A stretch of 64,000 nt of DNA, taken from the NCBI GenBank assembly GCA_963699225.1, contig OY969423.1, forward strand, positions 1,860,001-1,924,000. Reading direction: 5' to 3'. Below are positions 23,735 to 32,283 of this stretch, piece by piece (the first letter of the stretch is position 1; each line of letters opens with the position of its first letter). The stretch comes from VRUE01 sp963699225. Lineage in GTDB: Bacteria; Actinomycetota; Thermoleophilia; Solirubrobacterales; 70-9. The notes beneath the pieces are model-generated. The model had not been told where the DNA came from and searched no databases. It saw only the letters and a program-made list of their open reading frames with translations. The translations under genes and the position numbers were made by a program.

Positions 23735-24973
23735 ATGCTTCAGGAAGTCTCACTAGGCCACAAGTCCCTCGCCGACTACACCCACATCGCCGGCAAGGAG
23801 ACGATCGAACGGATTCGCGAGCTGGCGGAGCCGATGAAGGGCCACCGCGTTCTGCACGTCAGCGCCACTGCTTTCGGCGGCGGCGTCTCGGAGATCCTCT
23901 ACACGATCGTGCCGCTGATGCGAGACATCGGCATCGATGCACACTGGCACGTCATCTTCGGCAAAGAGGAGTTCTACAACGCGACCAAGCTGCTCCATAA
24001 CTCGCTGCAAGGCGCCGATGAGACGCTGAGCGACTCCGAATGGGCGCTGTTCGACGAAATCAATGCGATCAACGCCGAGGGCCTGCAGGGCGAGTGGGAC
24101 ACGGTCATCGTCCACGACCCGCAGCCGATCGGCCTCAAGCGCGGTGCCCAGGCGAAGAGCCGCAACTGGATCTGGCGCTGCCACATCGACCTCTCCGAGC
24201 CCAATCCGGCGCCGATCGCCCGCCTGCAGCCGATGATCGAAGAGTACGACGCGACCGTCTGGCACTTGCCGACCTACGTGCCGAAGGGCGTCGCCGCGCA
24301 CGACGGCGTGCGGATCATCCCGCCGGCGATCGACCCGCTCTCGCCGAAGAACATGGCCTTCTCGCCCGATGACGCCGCCTTCGTCTGCCGCCAGTTCGGC
24401 ATCGACGTCGACCGGCCGCTGATCACCCAGGTCTCGCGCTTCGACCCTTGGAAGGACCCGATGGGCGTGATCGACGCCTACCGCGAGGTGACCAAGGAGG
24501 TGCCGGATGCACAGCTCGCCCTGGTCGGCTCGATGGCGACCGACGATCCGGAGGGCTGGGAGTTCTTCCAGCGCACCTTCGAGTACGCCGAGAACGACGA
24601 GGACATCAAGATCCTCAACAACCTCAACAACGTCGGCGCGATCGAGGTCAACGCCTTCCAATCGCAGTCCGACGTCTGCCTGCAGAAGTCGATCCGCGAG
24701 GGCTTCGGCCTGACCGTGACCGAGGCGCTATGGAAGGGGCGGCCAACGATCGGCGGCAACGTCGGCGGCATTCCCCTGCAGATCAGCGACGGCGAGACCG
24801 GCTTCCTGGTCGACTCCTCCGAGCAGTGCGCCCAGCGCTGCCTCGAGATCCTCGCCGACCCCGAGCTCGGCAAGCGCCTCGGGCGGGCGGGTAAGGAACA
24901 CGCCCGCAAGGAGTTCCTCTCACCGCGCCTGCTGCGCGACTGGGTCGAGCTGCTCTCCGAGCTCGATACCTGA
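23735..24973 (+). CDS. treT: Trehalose synthase TreT (GT4 family)
   Basis: TreT joins NDP-glucose and glucose to trehalose in one reversible step. The 412-residue protein is a GT-B glycosyltransferase: HVSATAFGGGVSEILYTIVP at the N-terminus, IWRCHIDLSEPN in the acceptor region, ITQVSRFDPWKDPMGVIDAY, and KSIREGFGLTVTEALWKGRP carrying the GT4 E-x7-E donor-binding motif. The C-terminal DSSEQCAQRCLEIL is usual. It faces the OtsA gene, with 15 nt between the two stops, so the window holds two distinct trehalose routes side by side. Confidence 0.9.
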   Translation: MLQEVSLGHKSLADYTHIAGKETIERIRELAEPMKGHRVLHVSATAFGGGVSEILYTIVPLMRDIGIDAHWHVIFGKEEFYNATKLLHNSLQGADETLSDSEWALFDEINAINAEGLQGEWDTVIVHDPQPIGLKRGAQAKSRNWIWRCHIDLSEPNPAPIARLQPMIEEYDATVWHLPTYVPKGVAAHDGVRIIPPAIDPLSPKNMAFSPDDAAFVCRQFGIDVDRPLITQVSRFDPWKDPMGVIDAYREVTKEVPDAQLALVGSMATDDPEGWEFFQRTFEYAENDEDIKILNNLNNVGAIEVNAFQSQSDVCLQKSIREGFGLTVTEALWKGRPTIGGNVGGIPLQISDGETGFLVDSSEQCAQRCLEILADPELGKRLGRAGKEHARKEFLSPRLLRDWVELLSELDT

Positions 24974-24988
24974 GCCGGCTCCAGCGCG

Positions 24989-26452
24989 CTAGCTAACCGC
25001 TTCGCGCAGTTCGCCGATGTCCTTGAGCTGATCGTCGACCCAGTCGCCGGGATTGCGCGAGAAGACCAGCTCCTTGAGGTGCTGGGCGCGCAGGCGGCGC
25101 TCCTCGGGATCCATCGTCAGCGCCCGGTAGATCGCGTCGGCCTGCTCCTGGATGTCGAAGGGGTTGACCGTCAGCGTGCAGTCGGAGAGCTCCTCGTGGG
25201 AGCCGGTGTTCTCGGAGAGCATCAGTACGCCGTCGCGGGTATTGACCGCCGGCGCCTCCTTGGCGACCAGGTTCATGCCGTCGAAGAGCGAGTTGACCAT
25301 CAGCAGGTCGAAGTGCTTGTAGCGGGCGACAGCGTCGTAAAAGTTCTCGTAGATCTTGAGGTCGATCGGCATCCAGTCGGTGGTGCCGTGGCGGTGATTC
25401 ACGACCGCCACCAGGGCCTCGATGCGCTCCAGGTACTCGGCGTACTCGGGCACGTCCTGGCGCGAGGGCTGTAGGTGGGCGATGAAGGTGACCTGTTCGA
25501 TGAACTCGGGGTGCTGGGTGAGGAAGGTGTCGAAGGCGGTGAAGCCGCGCAGCACGTTCTTGGAGAGGTCGGCGCGGTCGACGCGGATGATCAGGTGCTT
25601 GCGACGGCGCTCCAGCACCTCGCGCTCGGCGGCGGCCACCTCGGGTGTCTCAGCGGCGCGGCGCAGCCGCTCGGCGTCGATCGAGAGTGGGTAAGCGCGG
25701 GTGCGAGTCTCGCCGCCATCGTGGCGGACGATGCCGGCCTCGTAGTCGACGTCGACCTCGAGCAGTTCGTCACAGCAGCGGATGAAGTTGATGCAGTAGG
25801 CGTGGGTGTGAAAGCCGATGATGTCGTTGGCGAGCATGCCGCGGAAGAGCGCCTCGCGAATTCGCCCCGGCAGGATGCGCCAGCTGTCGGGCTGTGACCA
25901 GGGAATGTGGACGAAGTGGTGCAGGAAGGCGTCCGGCCGGGCCTCGCGGATCATTCCCGGCGCCGTGTAGAGGTGGTAGTCGTGCAGCATCACCAGCGGC
26001 CTCTCGCGGCCCTCGATCTGGCCCAGCACAGCGTTGGCGATGTCGCGATTGACCGCCTGGTAGCCGAAGTCCCAGGCGTCGAGCTCCTCTTGGCGGATGT
26101 CGGGAGCATTGGAGAGGTCCCAGAGGTAGTGCTGGATGAACCAGAGGATCGGGTTGGCGATCACGTTGTAGAAGCGGTCGTAGGCTTCGGCGTCGGAGCC
26201 GACCAGCAGCACCCGGTAGTCGATGCCGTCGATCGAGAGCTCGGCCGGGCCACCGCGCTCCTCGCTGACGGCGACGTCCTCGTCGGTCATCGCCGAGGCA
26301 ATCCAGAGCGCGTCGCGGTGGGAGACCAGGCCCGAGAGAGCCGTGACCAGGCCTCCCCCGCCCCGCCGCACCGTGCGCTCGCCGTTCTCATCGCGCTCGA
26401 ACTGGGCAGGCCCCCGGTTAGAGACGATGATCAATGGATCGGAGTCGGGCAC
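24989..26452 (-). CDS. otsA: Trehalose-6-phosphate synthase (GT20)
   Basis: The 487-residue GT-B enzyme makes trehalose 6-phosphate from a nucleotide glucose donor and glucose 6-phosphate. It shows IIVSNRGPAQF with a Gly-rich loop (RRGGGGLVTAL) at the N-terminus, VMLHDYHLYTAPGMIREARP, FHTHAYCINFIRCC, RVDRADLSKNVLRGFTAFD and LMVNSLFDGMNLVAKEAPAV. Some loops differ from E. coli OtsA, so a related sugar phosphate product is possible. No phosphatase (otsB) lies in the window. The start is GTG 26452; a 27-bp giant hairpin lies about 50 nt upstream. Confidence 0.88.
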   Translation of the reverse strand: MPDSDPLIIVSNRGPAQFERDENGERTVRRGGGGLVTALSGLVSHRDALWIASAMTDEDVAVSEERGGPAELSIDGIDYRVLLVGSDAEAYDRFYNVIANPILWFIQHYLWDLSNAPDIRQEELDAWDFGYQAVNRDIANAVLGQIEGRERPLVMLHDYHLYTAPGMIREARPDAFLHHFVHIPWSQPDSWRILPGRIREALFRGMLANDIIGFHTHAYCINFIRCCDELLEVDVDYEAGIVRHDGGETRTRAYPLSIDAERLRRAAETPEVAAAEREVLERRRKHLIIRVDRADLSKNVLRGFTAFDTFLTQHPEFIEQVTFIAHLQPSRQDVPEYAEYLERIEALVAVVNHRHGTTDWMPIDLKIYENFYDAVARYKHFDLLMVNSLFDGMNLVAKEAPAVNTRDGVLMLSENTGSHEELSDCTLTVNPFDIQEQADAIYRALTMDPEERRLRAQHLKELVFSRNPGDWVDDQLKDIGELREAVS

Positions 26453-26503
26453 GGGTCAACCCTACCCGGGGGCGGGGGAATGCTGACCGAATGTTCGTGG
26501 GTG

Positions 26504-26581
26504 GGCAGGTGGGGTGCCCCTGGTCAAAACGCGCGGCAGGAGCCGCGCTTGAGTGTTTTGACCAGGGGCACCCCACCTGCC
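26504..26581. repeat. Giant intergenic hairpin A: perfect 27-bp inverted repeat with inner stem
   Basis: The arms 26504-26530 and 26555-26581 (GGCAGGTGGGGTGCCCC..., ending in GTCAAAAC) are exactly complementary over 27 bp. The 24-nt apex holds a second stem, GCGCGGC/GCCGCGC (26531-26548), then TTGAGT. It lies between two divergent genes (otsA and the 26631 ORF), so it is not a terminator of either. Element B at 62823-62897 has the same layout. Confidence 0.9.
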
Positions 26582-26630
26582 ATCTCAAGAGCTTTGGGGA
26601 GACAATCCCCGGGCCCGGACTTAGGGGTGG

Positions 26631-27137
26631 ATGCGTGTCCGGGTCCGTTGGTCTCGAGCTGGACTGGCACTCCTTGGGGTCGCCGCGGTGGTGCTTGCGT
26701 TGCGGGTTGCACCTAGCTTTCTGAGGCCGCCGGCGCCTGCTCCGCTTCCCGCTGACGTCGGGCTGCCGCGGGTTGAAGCTCGTTCCGATCCGGTGGTTTC
26801 GGAGTTGCCAAAGGGCGCGATTTCTGATGGAGGCTCGAGGTCAGGATCCCAGCGGCATCTCGGGCGGGTGGTGTCGGGTGGGGGTGTTCGGCGCCGTGCG
26901 GAGGCTTCTGAGGGGAAGACTGCGCAGCGCCGGGCGCATCGTCCCATCCTCCGAAGAAGCGCGCAGCACAAGCCGAAGACCCCCACCCGGCGACAGGACC
27001 CGCCCGCCACGCGGTCGATCCCTGAACCCGTCCCTCCCCCCGAAGTCGTCCCTCCAGCAAGTCCCGAACCCCCGCCTGAACCCGCTCCCACCCCGCCACC
27101 CCCCGACGACGGGTCGATGGAGTTTGCGCCGCACTAG
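26631..27137 (+). CDS. Proline-rich single-pass membrane protein, unknown function
   Basis: The 168-residue frame begins with a basic residue cluster and one membrane helix (about 8-24, AGLALLGVAAVVLALRV), then a Pro/Arg/Ser-rich low-complexity region ending in repeated Pro-Glu/Pro-Pro (PVPPPEVVPPASPEPPPEPA). AGGGG precedes ATG 26631 closely. It leads into rpsF 18 nt downstream. The anchor plus disordered proline-rich domain looks real, but the middle part is compositionally biased and alternative frames exist, so the product is only moderately supported. Confidence 0.6.
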   Translation: MRVRVRWSRAGLALLGVAAVVLALRVAPSFLRPPAPAPLPADVGLPRVEARSDPVVSELPKGAISDGGSRSGSQRHLGRVVSGGGVRRRAEASEGKTAQRRAHRPILRRSAQHKPKTPTRRQDPPATRSIPEPVPPPEVVPPASPEPPPEPAPTPPPPDDGSMEFAPH

Positions 27138-27155
27138 CTATAGTCCCTCGCCGCT

Positions 27156-27644
27156 TTGGCAGCCCCACGTGAATACGAGTTGGTCCTGATGCTTGACCCC
27201 GGCCCAGACGAGGCCGGTCGTGACGCGCTTGCGCAGGATGTGCGCAGCCGGATCGAGGGCAAAGGAGCGCTCAAACACGAGAATAAATGGGGCCTGCGCA
27301 AGATGGCCTACGAAATCGGCGGGCGCAACGAGGCCGACTACCGCTGGCTGCGCTTCGAGGCGCCGACCGAGCTGCTCGACGAGCTCAACCACAACCTGAA
27401 GATCGCCGATGGCGTGCTGCGCTTCCGGATCTTCAAAGTCGATCCCGATGCGCCGGTGATGATCCCACCCGCTGTTGCCGCTCCGGCCCCGGGTGCTTCG
27501 CGCGATCGTGGCGACCGCGGTCCCCAGGGCCCACCCCGTCCCGCCGTCGCCGCCGAGCCGGATGACGAGCCCGCAGCTGAGGCTGTCGAGCCGGCCGAGA
27601 GCGCTCCCGAGAGCGCCGACGCCCCAGTCGCTCCCGCCGAGTAG
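27156..27644 (+). CDS. rpsF: 30S ribosomal protein S6
   Basis: S6 binds 16S rRNA with S18 in the small-subunit platform. Residues 1-100 are the conserved fold (REYELVLMLDPG, KWGLRKMAYEI, LRFRIFKVDPDAPV). A further 60 residues form an Ala/Pro/Glu-rich tail not found in E. coli S6. The start is probably TTG 27156. The order S6-SSB-S18-L9 is the usual bacterial one. The stop lies about 100 nt before ssb. Confidence 0.95.
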   Translation: MAAPREYELVLMLDPGPDEAGRDALAQDVRSRIEGKGALKHENKWGLRKMAYEIGGRNEADYRWLRFEAPTELLDELNHNLKIADGVLRFRIFKVDPDAPVMIPPAVAAPAPGASRDRGDRGPQGPPRPAVAAEPDDEPAAEAVEPAESAPESADAPVAPAE

Positions 27645-27741
27645 TCGGTTTCCTGCGCAGATTGCGGGGGCAAGGGGGCGAGTCGCGCCGCCAACGCTCT
27701 TAGACTGGATCCCAGACAACGATCCAGAGGAGTTGAGAGCC

Positions 27742-28206
27742 GTGGCAGCGTCAAACGTGAACGTAGTGGTCATCACCGGGAACCTGACCCGCGATCCGGA
27801 GTTGCGCCATCTCGGCAGTGGTACGGCAGTCTGCAAGCTGCGCGTGGCGGTCAACAGCCGTCGCAAGGACGGTCAGACCGGCGAATGGGTCGACAAGCCC
27901 AACTACTTCGACGTGACCGTCTGGGGTGCGCAGGGCGAGAACTGCGCCAACTACCTCGCCAAGGGCCGTCCCGTGGCAATCGAGGGACGCCTGGATTGGC
28001 GCGAGTGGGAGAAAGACGGGGTCAAACGTCAGAGCGTCGAGATCATCGCCAACTCGGTGCAGTTCCTCGGCTCGCGCGACGGCTCTGGCGGTGGTGGGGG
28101 CAACGAAGGGGGCGGCTTCAGCCCCAGCAGCGACGTGCCCGCCGACTCCTCCGATTTCGCCGGCGCAGCGGCCGGTGGCGGTGGCGACGACGACATCCCC
28201 TTCTAG
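27742..28206 (+). CDS. ssb: Single-stranded DNA-binding protein
   Basis: The 154-residue SSB has an N-terminal OB fold (about 1-115: NVVVITGNLTRDPELRHLGS, NYFDVTVWGAQGENCANYLA), a Gly/Ser-rich flexible linker, and the acidic C-terminal tip DDDIPF that binds replication and repair proteins. I chose GTG 27742 because AGAGGAG stands 8-10 nt upstream; the frame is open much further up (27475) across rpsF. It protects single strands during replication; its place between rpsF and rpsR is conserved. Confidence 0.96.
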   Translation: MAASNVNVVVITGNLTRDPELRHLGSGTAVCKLRVAVNSRRKDGQTGEWVDKPNYFDVTVWGAQGENCANYLAKGRPVAIEGRLDWREWEKDGVKRQSVEIIANSVQFLGSRDGSGGGGGNEGGGFSPSSDVPADSSDFAGAAAGGGGDDDIPF

Positions 28207-28264
28207 CCTCGCGCTGAAGGGGTCCGGGCCTGGGCTGGGATATCTGTAGGATTCCCGGCCCAGC

Positions 28265-28528
28265 ATGGCCCGAACCAACGACTCAACTTCATCGACTCCC
28301 CGCCGCGGTCGTCGCGACGATCGCACCCGGCCGCGTAAATACACGCGGATCAACTCCGAGGAAGTCGATTACAAGGACCTCAATCTCCTCCGTCGCTTCC
28401 TCTCCGACAAGGGGAAGACGCGCGGTCGTCGGGTCACCGGACTCTCGCGCAAGCACCAGCGCCAGCTTTCCGTGGCGGTGAAGCGCGCCCGTGAGATCGC
28501 CCTCCTGCCCTACGTCGGAGAGCGCTGA
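28265..28528 (+). CDS. rpsR: 30S ribosomal protein S18
   Basis: The 87-residue basic protein shows the S18 core (YKDLNLLRRFLSDKGK, RRVTGLSRKHQRQLSVAVKR, AREIALLPYV). The N-terminal 25 residues are an extra Ser/Arg-rich extension. No CxxC zinc motif is present. The TGATG overlap with rplI at 28525-28530 shows translational coupling. Confidence 0.96.
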   Translation: MARTNDSTSSTPRRGRRDDRTRPRKYTRINSEEVDYKDLNLLRRFLSDKGKTRGRRVTGLSRKHQRQLSVAVKRAREIALLPYVGER

Positions 28529-28980
28529 TGACTCAGGCCATCCTGCTCGAGGACGTTGAGCAGCTCGGCCAGCGCGGTGAGCCGGTCGACGTATCGCCCG
28601 GTTACTTGCGCAACTACCTGATCCCGCGCAAGCTGGCCACCCCAGCCACGCCCGGTGCCCTGGAGCAGGCTCAGCGCCGTCAGGCAGAAATCGAAAAGGC
28701 CGAGAAGGCCCGCGCCGAGCGCGAAGAGCAGGCGGCCTCGCTGCTCTCCAAGACCGTCTTGACGATCTACCAGCGCGCCGGCGAGGATGGCAAGCTCTTC
28801 GGCTCCGTCGGGGCGAAGGAGATCGCCGACGCGATCCAGGACGCCCGCGACTTGCGCATCGACCGGCGCAAGATCCGCCTCGAGCAGCCGATCCGCGAGA
28901 TCGGCACCCACATGGTCGAGATCGAGCTCACCGACGGCGCCATCGCCACGGTGAAGACGATCGTCACCGAGGAACGCTGA
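28528..28980 (+). CDS. rplI: 50S ribosomal protein L9
   Basis: The 150-residue protein has the N-terminal L9 domain (AILLEDVEQLGQRGEPVDVS, GYLRNYLIPRKLA), a long connecting helix rich in Glu/Ala/Arg, and the C-terminal domain (LFGSVGAKEIADAIQ). It contacts 23S rRNA near the L1 stalk. It is the last ribosomal gene of the cluster; dnaB, often next in bacteria, lies 7 kb away here on the other strand. Confidence 0.96.
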   Translation: MTQAILLEDVEQLGQRGEPVDVSPGYLRNYLIPRKLATPATPGALEQAQRRQAEIEKAEKARAEREEQAASLLSKTVLTIYQRAGEDGKLFGSVGAKEIADAIQDARDLRIDRRKIRLEQPIREIGTHMVEIELTDGAIATVKTIVTEER

Positions 28981-29002
28981 ATCCACCGCTAGGCTGCCCC
29001 GC

Positions 29003-29698
29003 ATGGGCTCGCCTCGCTTGCCGACTCGCCTGACCCGACGCGCCAGGGCGAGAACCCACTTCCACTGGGCACGCTCCGAGCGGGCCACGATTGGGCTTGC
29101 CACCGTCGCCCTGGGAGGAGCTGGCGTCGTCCTTGTTGGCCAGTTCGGCCGCATGCTGCAGCGCCGCGCCCAGGTCGAGACCGACGGCGAGAGCCTGGTT
29201 GAAGTGGCGCCAGCCGCCGCGCTCGACACGGTCAGCGTCGCCGTCGGTGGATACGACGAGGCGCCGCGCTCCGAGACGGTTCTCTTCAACCTGCTCGCCG
29301 GCTTTCTTGGCTCCTTCGCCCTGGTGCGCCTCTCGACCCTCGGCATCCGCGACGAGTGGTGGCCGTTTCGCAACGTCAAGGTCGGCGGTCGCCACATCCA
29401 CCACTTCGTGCCCGGCATCGTTCTCGCCTTCGCCTCGGGCACGACCGCTCTATTGACAGACGACGAGACCTTGGAAGAGCGGCTCGCGATCACCACCGGC
29501 GTCGGCATGGGGCTGACCTTCGACGAGGCGGCGCTGCTGCTCGACCTGCGCGACGTCTACTGGACCCGCGAGGGGCTGCTCAGCGTGCAGCTCAGCCTCG
29601 GCGCCACGGCGATCCTCAGCATCGCGATCCTCACCCAGCGGATGCTGCGGCGCGGCGAGCGGCGTCGCGAAGCCGAGGGACTGATCCCGCCTGGCTAG
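29003..29698 (+). CDS. Integral membrane protein with HIHHFVPG motif, unknown function
   Basis: The 231-residue protein has about four to five membrane helices (about 26-45, 84-103, 124-142, 154-170, 186-204). Its distinctive parts are VGGRHIHHFVPGIVLAF, with three histidines just before a helix, and GLTFDEAALLLDLRDVYW, with acidic residues near a membrane face; together they could bind a metal, which is inference. It follows rplI by 22 nt. Its stop TAG overlaps the stop of the convergent secreted gene in CTAG. I do not recognise the family. Confidence 0.8.
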   Translation: MGSPRLPTRLTRRARARTHFHWARSERATIGLATVALGGAGVVLVGQFGRMLQRRAQVETDGESLVEVAPAAALDTVSVAVGGYDEAPRSETVLFNLLAGFLGSFALVRLSTLGIRDEWWPFRNVKVGGRHIHHFVPGIVLAFASGTTALLTDDETLEERLAITTGVGMGLTFDEAALLLDLRDVYWTREGLLSVQLSLGATAILSIAILTQRMLRRGERRREAEGLIPPG

Positions 29699-30477
29699 CC
29701 CTTTGGGGTGCAGGAGCGAACCAGGCTGCCGGCCAGGCGAAGGTTGCCGCTGAAGATGCCGACGCCCTTCGCCTGCAGGTGACCGTCGGGGCACTTGGCG
29801 AGCAGGTAGCTCTGCTTCTTGCCCTTGTAGGTGAACTTGCGACCCACCTTGAGGCTGAAGCTCAGCGGTGAGCCGTAACCGCCGGCAATCTTGGGGACCT
29901 TGGCCACCGTTTTGAGGCCGTAGCGACCGTTGTGGATTTTCGAGACCGTGACCGGGACGACGACCGCGGCCGAGACCGGAGAGCTCAGGTAGGCGTGGAC
30001 GAAGACCTTGGTCTTGCCGCCGCTTACACCGCCGTTGAAGACGAGCAGTTCGCTTTTGATGACGAAGGGCCTCTGTTCGGGGAAGGCGACTTCGACACTG
30101 GTCTTGCCTTCGCCAACGATCGCGGATCCGCAGATCCCCCTGGCCTTGGCGGTGGTCTGCGCTTGCAGTTTGCCCGAGGTGCAGACCGGCAGGCCCTTTG
30201 CGTTGATCGAACCGTTCTTGTCGGTTTCGACGATTACTTCCTGGATCGCTGGAGGGTGAGTGTGATCGAGCGTTTCGATTTTGCCGCTGAGGTTCAGCGT
30301 GATCGGCGCCAGTTCGTTCTTCGGCAGCGCCGTGGGGCTGAAGTTGCCGTTGGCCGTGAGCCTCAGGTTGCCAACCGTGACGACGATCGGCTTTTCGTTC
30401 TTTGCGAGCGCCAGGCCGACGACTGCCAAGGCGAAGAACGCGACGGCGAAGAACGCGAGTGTCAAGCGCTTGCCCAC
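29695..30477 (-). CDS. Secreted protein of unknown function, family member 2
   Basis: The 260-residue protein has a signal peptide (LTLAFFAVAFFALAVVGLALA) and the family domain: VGNLRLTANGNFSPTALP, LAPITLNLSGKIETL, PPAIQEVIVETDKNGSINA, GLPVCTSGKLQAQTTAKARG with two cysteines, AFPEQRPFVIKS, LVFNGG, VHAYLSSPVS, GRYGLKTVAKVPKIAGGYGS, KKQSYLLAKCPDG and SCTPKG. It is very close to the gene at 30594 downstream on the map, which points to a tandem duplication. Four conserved cysteines suggest two disulfides outside the cell. No enzyme motif is seen. Confidence 0.8.
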   Translation of the reverse strand: MGKRLTLAFFAVAFFALAVVGLALAKNEKPIVVTVGNLRLTANGNFSPTALPKNELAPITLNLSGKIETLDHTHPPAIQEVIVETDKNGSINAKGLPVCTSGKLQAQTTAKARGICGSAIVGEGKTSVEVAFPEQRPFVIKSELLVFNGGVSGGKTKVFVHAYLSSPVSAAVVVPVTVSKIHNGRYGLKTVAKVPKIAGGYGSPLSFSLKVGRKFTYKGKKQSYLLAKCPDGHLQAKGVGIFSGNLRLAGSLVRSCTPKG

Positions 30478-30533
30478 GGTAAAAACTTACCAGTACCGAA
30501 AGAGGTCTCGCTGTTGAGTTCGTGTTGAGGCAA

Positions 30534-30564
30534 AAGAAAGGGCGGCCCTTGGCCGCCCTTTCTT
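30534..30564 (-). terminator. Terminator after secreted family member 3
   Basis: A 14-bp stem (AAGAAAGGGCGGCC with GGCCGCCCTTTCTT) closes on a 3-nt loop 30 nt after the stop at 30594. The minus-strand transcript ends in TTTCTTTTGCC, a good T-tract. It separates the two tandem family members. Confidence 0.8.
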
Positions 30565-30593
30565 CCCCTTTTCGTCCTGAGACTTGGTGCTAA

Positions 30594-31361
30594 CTAGCCC
30601 TTCGGAGTGCAGGAACGGACGAAGCTGCCAATCAACTTGGTTCCGTCTGAGAACACTGAGGTGGCCTTGGCGTTGAGGTGGCCATCTGGACAATTGGCAA
30701 ACAGGAACGGCGTGTTGTTGACGCCGCGATCGAGGGTCAGCGAGAATTCCTTCGCCGAGCCGTAGCCGCCGGCGATCTTCGGAATCGTCGCGATCGACTT
30801 GGTGCCATAGCGGCCGTTGTGGATCTTTGAGATTTTGACCGTGGTGACGACAGCCGCCGAGACCGGCGAGCTCAGGTAAGCGTGAATGTAGATCGTCGTC
30901 TTGCCACCGCTGGTACCGCCGTTGAAGGCAACCAATTTACTTTTGGCGATGAAGGGCGCCTGTTCGGGGAAGGCAACCTCGACGTTGGTCTTGCCGCTGC
31001 CGATGATCGCGGTCTTGCAGATCGCTTCCGCGTGCGCGGTGTCCTGCGCCTGCAGTTTGCCCGCGGTGCATTTGGGCAGGCCCTTCGTATCGATCGAGCC
31101 GCTCTTGTCGGTTTCGACGATGATTTCTTTCACCGCCGGGATGTGGGTGCCGTCGAGCGTCTGGATCTTGCCGCTGACGTTGAGGGTGATCGGGGCCGGC
31201 TTGCCGCTCTTCGGCAGCGCCTTCGGAGTGAACCCACCGTTCAGGGTCAGCTTCAGGTTGCCTACCTGGACGACGGTGGGCTTGTCTGCCGTGGCGATCC
31301 CCGCCACCGCGACGGCGAGCGCCGCCCCCAGTGCCAATGTCGTAATCAAACGCTTGCGCAT
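30594..31361 (-). CDS. Secreted protein of unknown function, family member 3
   Basis: About 255 residues with a signal peptide (LITTLALGAALAVAVAGIATA) followed by the same domain as the 29695 gene: VGNLKLTLNGGFTPKALP, PAPITLNVSGKIQTLDGT, VKEIIVETDKSGSIDT, GLPKCTAGKLQAQDTAHAEA, AFPEQAPFIAKS, HAYLSSPVSAAVV, IAGGYGSAKEF and SCTPKG. ATG 31361 is preceded by AGGAGAGAG, so the upstream ATG at 31409 is less likely. It has its own terminator, and a TetR gene lies 150 nt upstream on the same strand. Function unknown. Confidence 0.82.
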   Translation of the reverse strand: MRKRLITTLALGAALAVAVAGIATADKPTVVQVGNLKLTLNGGFTPKALPKSGKPAPITLNVSGKIQTLDGTHIPAVKEIIVETDKSGSIDTKGLPKCTAGKLQAQDTAHAEAICKTAIIGSGKTNVEVAFPEQAPFIAKSKLVAFNGGTSGGKTTIYIHAYLSSPVSAAVVTTVKISKIHNGRYGTKSIATIPKIAGGYGSAKEFSLTLDRGVNNTPFLFANCPDGHLNAKATSVFSDGTKLIGSFVRSCTPKG

Positions 31362-31511
31362 GTGCTCTATCTCTCTCCTTTGCGGCCCGGCCGTGTCAGC
31401 CCCGGCCAATAGCTAAGCCTTGGACAATCCCTCCAATGCCCAAATTATCAGTATCCCAATCTAGATAAACCCGGACTTTCACCGAATGGAGCGCTCTTCC
31501 CAACGCCGTCG

Positions 31512-32201
31512 TTAACTCTCGAGCATCGAAAGCCGCGTGCGCTCGCGCTCCTCGGCGGCACCCTCGGGACCCAGGAAGGGAAGGGTGATCCAGAACATCA
31601 GGTCGGGCAGGCGACTCGGCAGCCGCGCGGCGGCGCCGTGCAGGATCTCGCTGTAGAGCAGCTCGTTGACTCCGCCCGCCAGCGAGAGCGAGGTGATCCC
31701 CGGCAACTCGACCGAGGTCTCGGCTCGGCCGGCGTCGAGGAAGCCGGTGAACTGGCGCAGGGCAGCGTCGCGGCGGGCCAGCGCCTTGGGGCCCGCGGCG
31801 AGGACCTCGACGATCGCGAAACGGGCCTCGTCGGGATGCTCGGAGAGGTGTTTGAGCAGCTCGCCGAGGCCAGCCGCAACGCGCTCGGCCCATGAGCAGC
31901 CGGGCTTGGATTCGAAGCCGCGAGCAGTGTCGCCGAGCAGGTTGCCGAGCAGCACGTCGTAGGTGGCGAGGAAGCAGTCCTCCTTGCTGGAGAAGAGTTC
32001 GTAGAACGTCTTGCGGGAGACGCCGGCGACCCCGATCACGTCGACGACCCGCGTCTCGGGGTAGCCACGCTCGGAGACGACCTCGATCATCGCCTGGAGG
32101 ATGCGGATGCGCTGGGACTCCGTCACGGCCTCCCGCGGCAACCCGTGCCGGCCCCTGGGCAGCCGCTCGCTCAGCCTAGCCGTGCGTCTACCTGAAGCCA
32201 C
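31512..32201 (-). CDS. TetR-family transcriptional regulator
   Basis: The 229-residue regulator has the TetR helix-turn-helix (about 28-75: SERGYPETRVVDVIGVAGVS then RKTFYELFSSKEDCFLATYD) and a helical effector domain. It begins with GTG 32201 and carries the RLPRGRHGLP leader that resembles the TetR at 6793. It is divergent from the lipoprotein pair at 32284 and upstream of secreted family member 3, so either could be its target. The ligand is unknown. Confidence 0.9.
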   Translation of the reverse strand: MASGRRTARLSERLPRGRHGLPREAVTESQRIRILQAMIEVVSERGYPETRVVDVIGVAGVSRKTFYELFSSKEDCFLATYDVLLGNLLGDTARGFESKPGCSWAERVAAGLGELLKHLSEHPDEARFAIVEVLAAGPKALARRDAALRQFTGFLDAGRAETSVELPGITSLSLAGGVNELLYSEILHGAAARLPSRLPDLMFWITLPFLGPEGAAEERERTRLSMLES

Positions 32202-32283
32202 ATCGAAACTGTAGAGCAGAAGGCCGCAGCGCGCGACCTTTCTGTACCCCCGCGTCTCCGTGGTGAGAGCGCCAATAGAATCG

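Noticed and set aside
26504..26581. Giant hairpin as a transcription terminator
   Set aside because: Both neighbouring genes are transcribed away from it, so there is no upstream transcript to end.
27742..28206. Longer ssb starting at 27475
   Set aside because: The extension lies wholly within rpsF in another frame; GTG 27742 has a good ribosome site and fits SSB N-termini.
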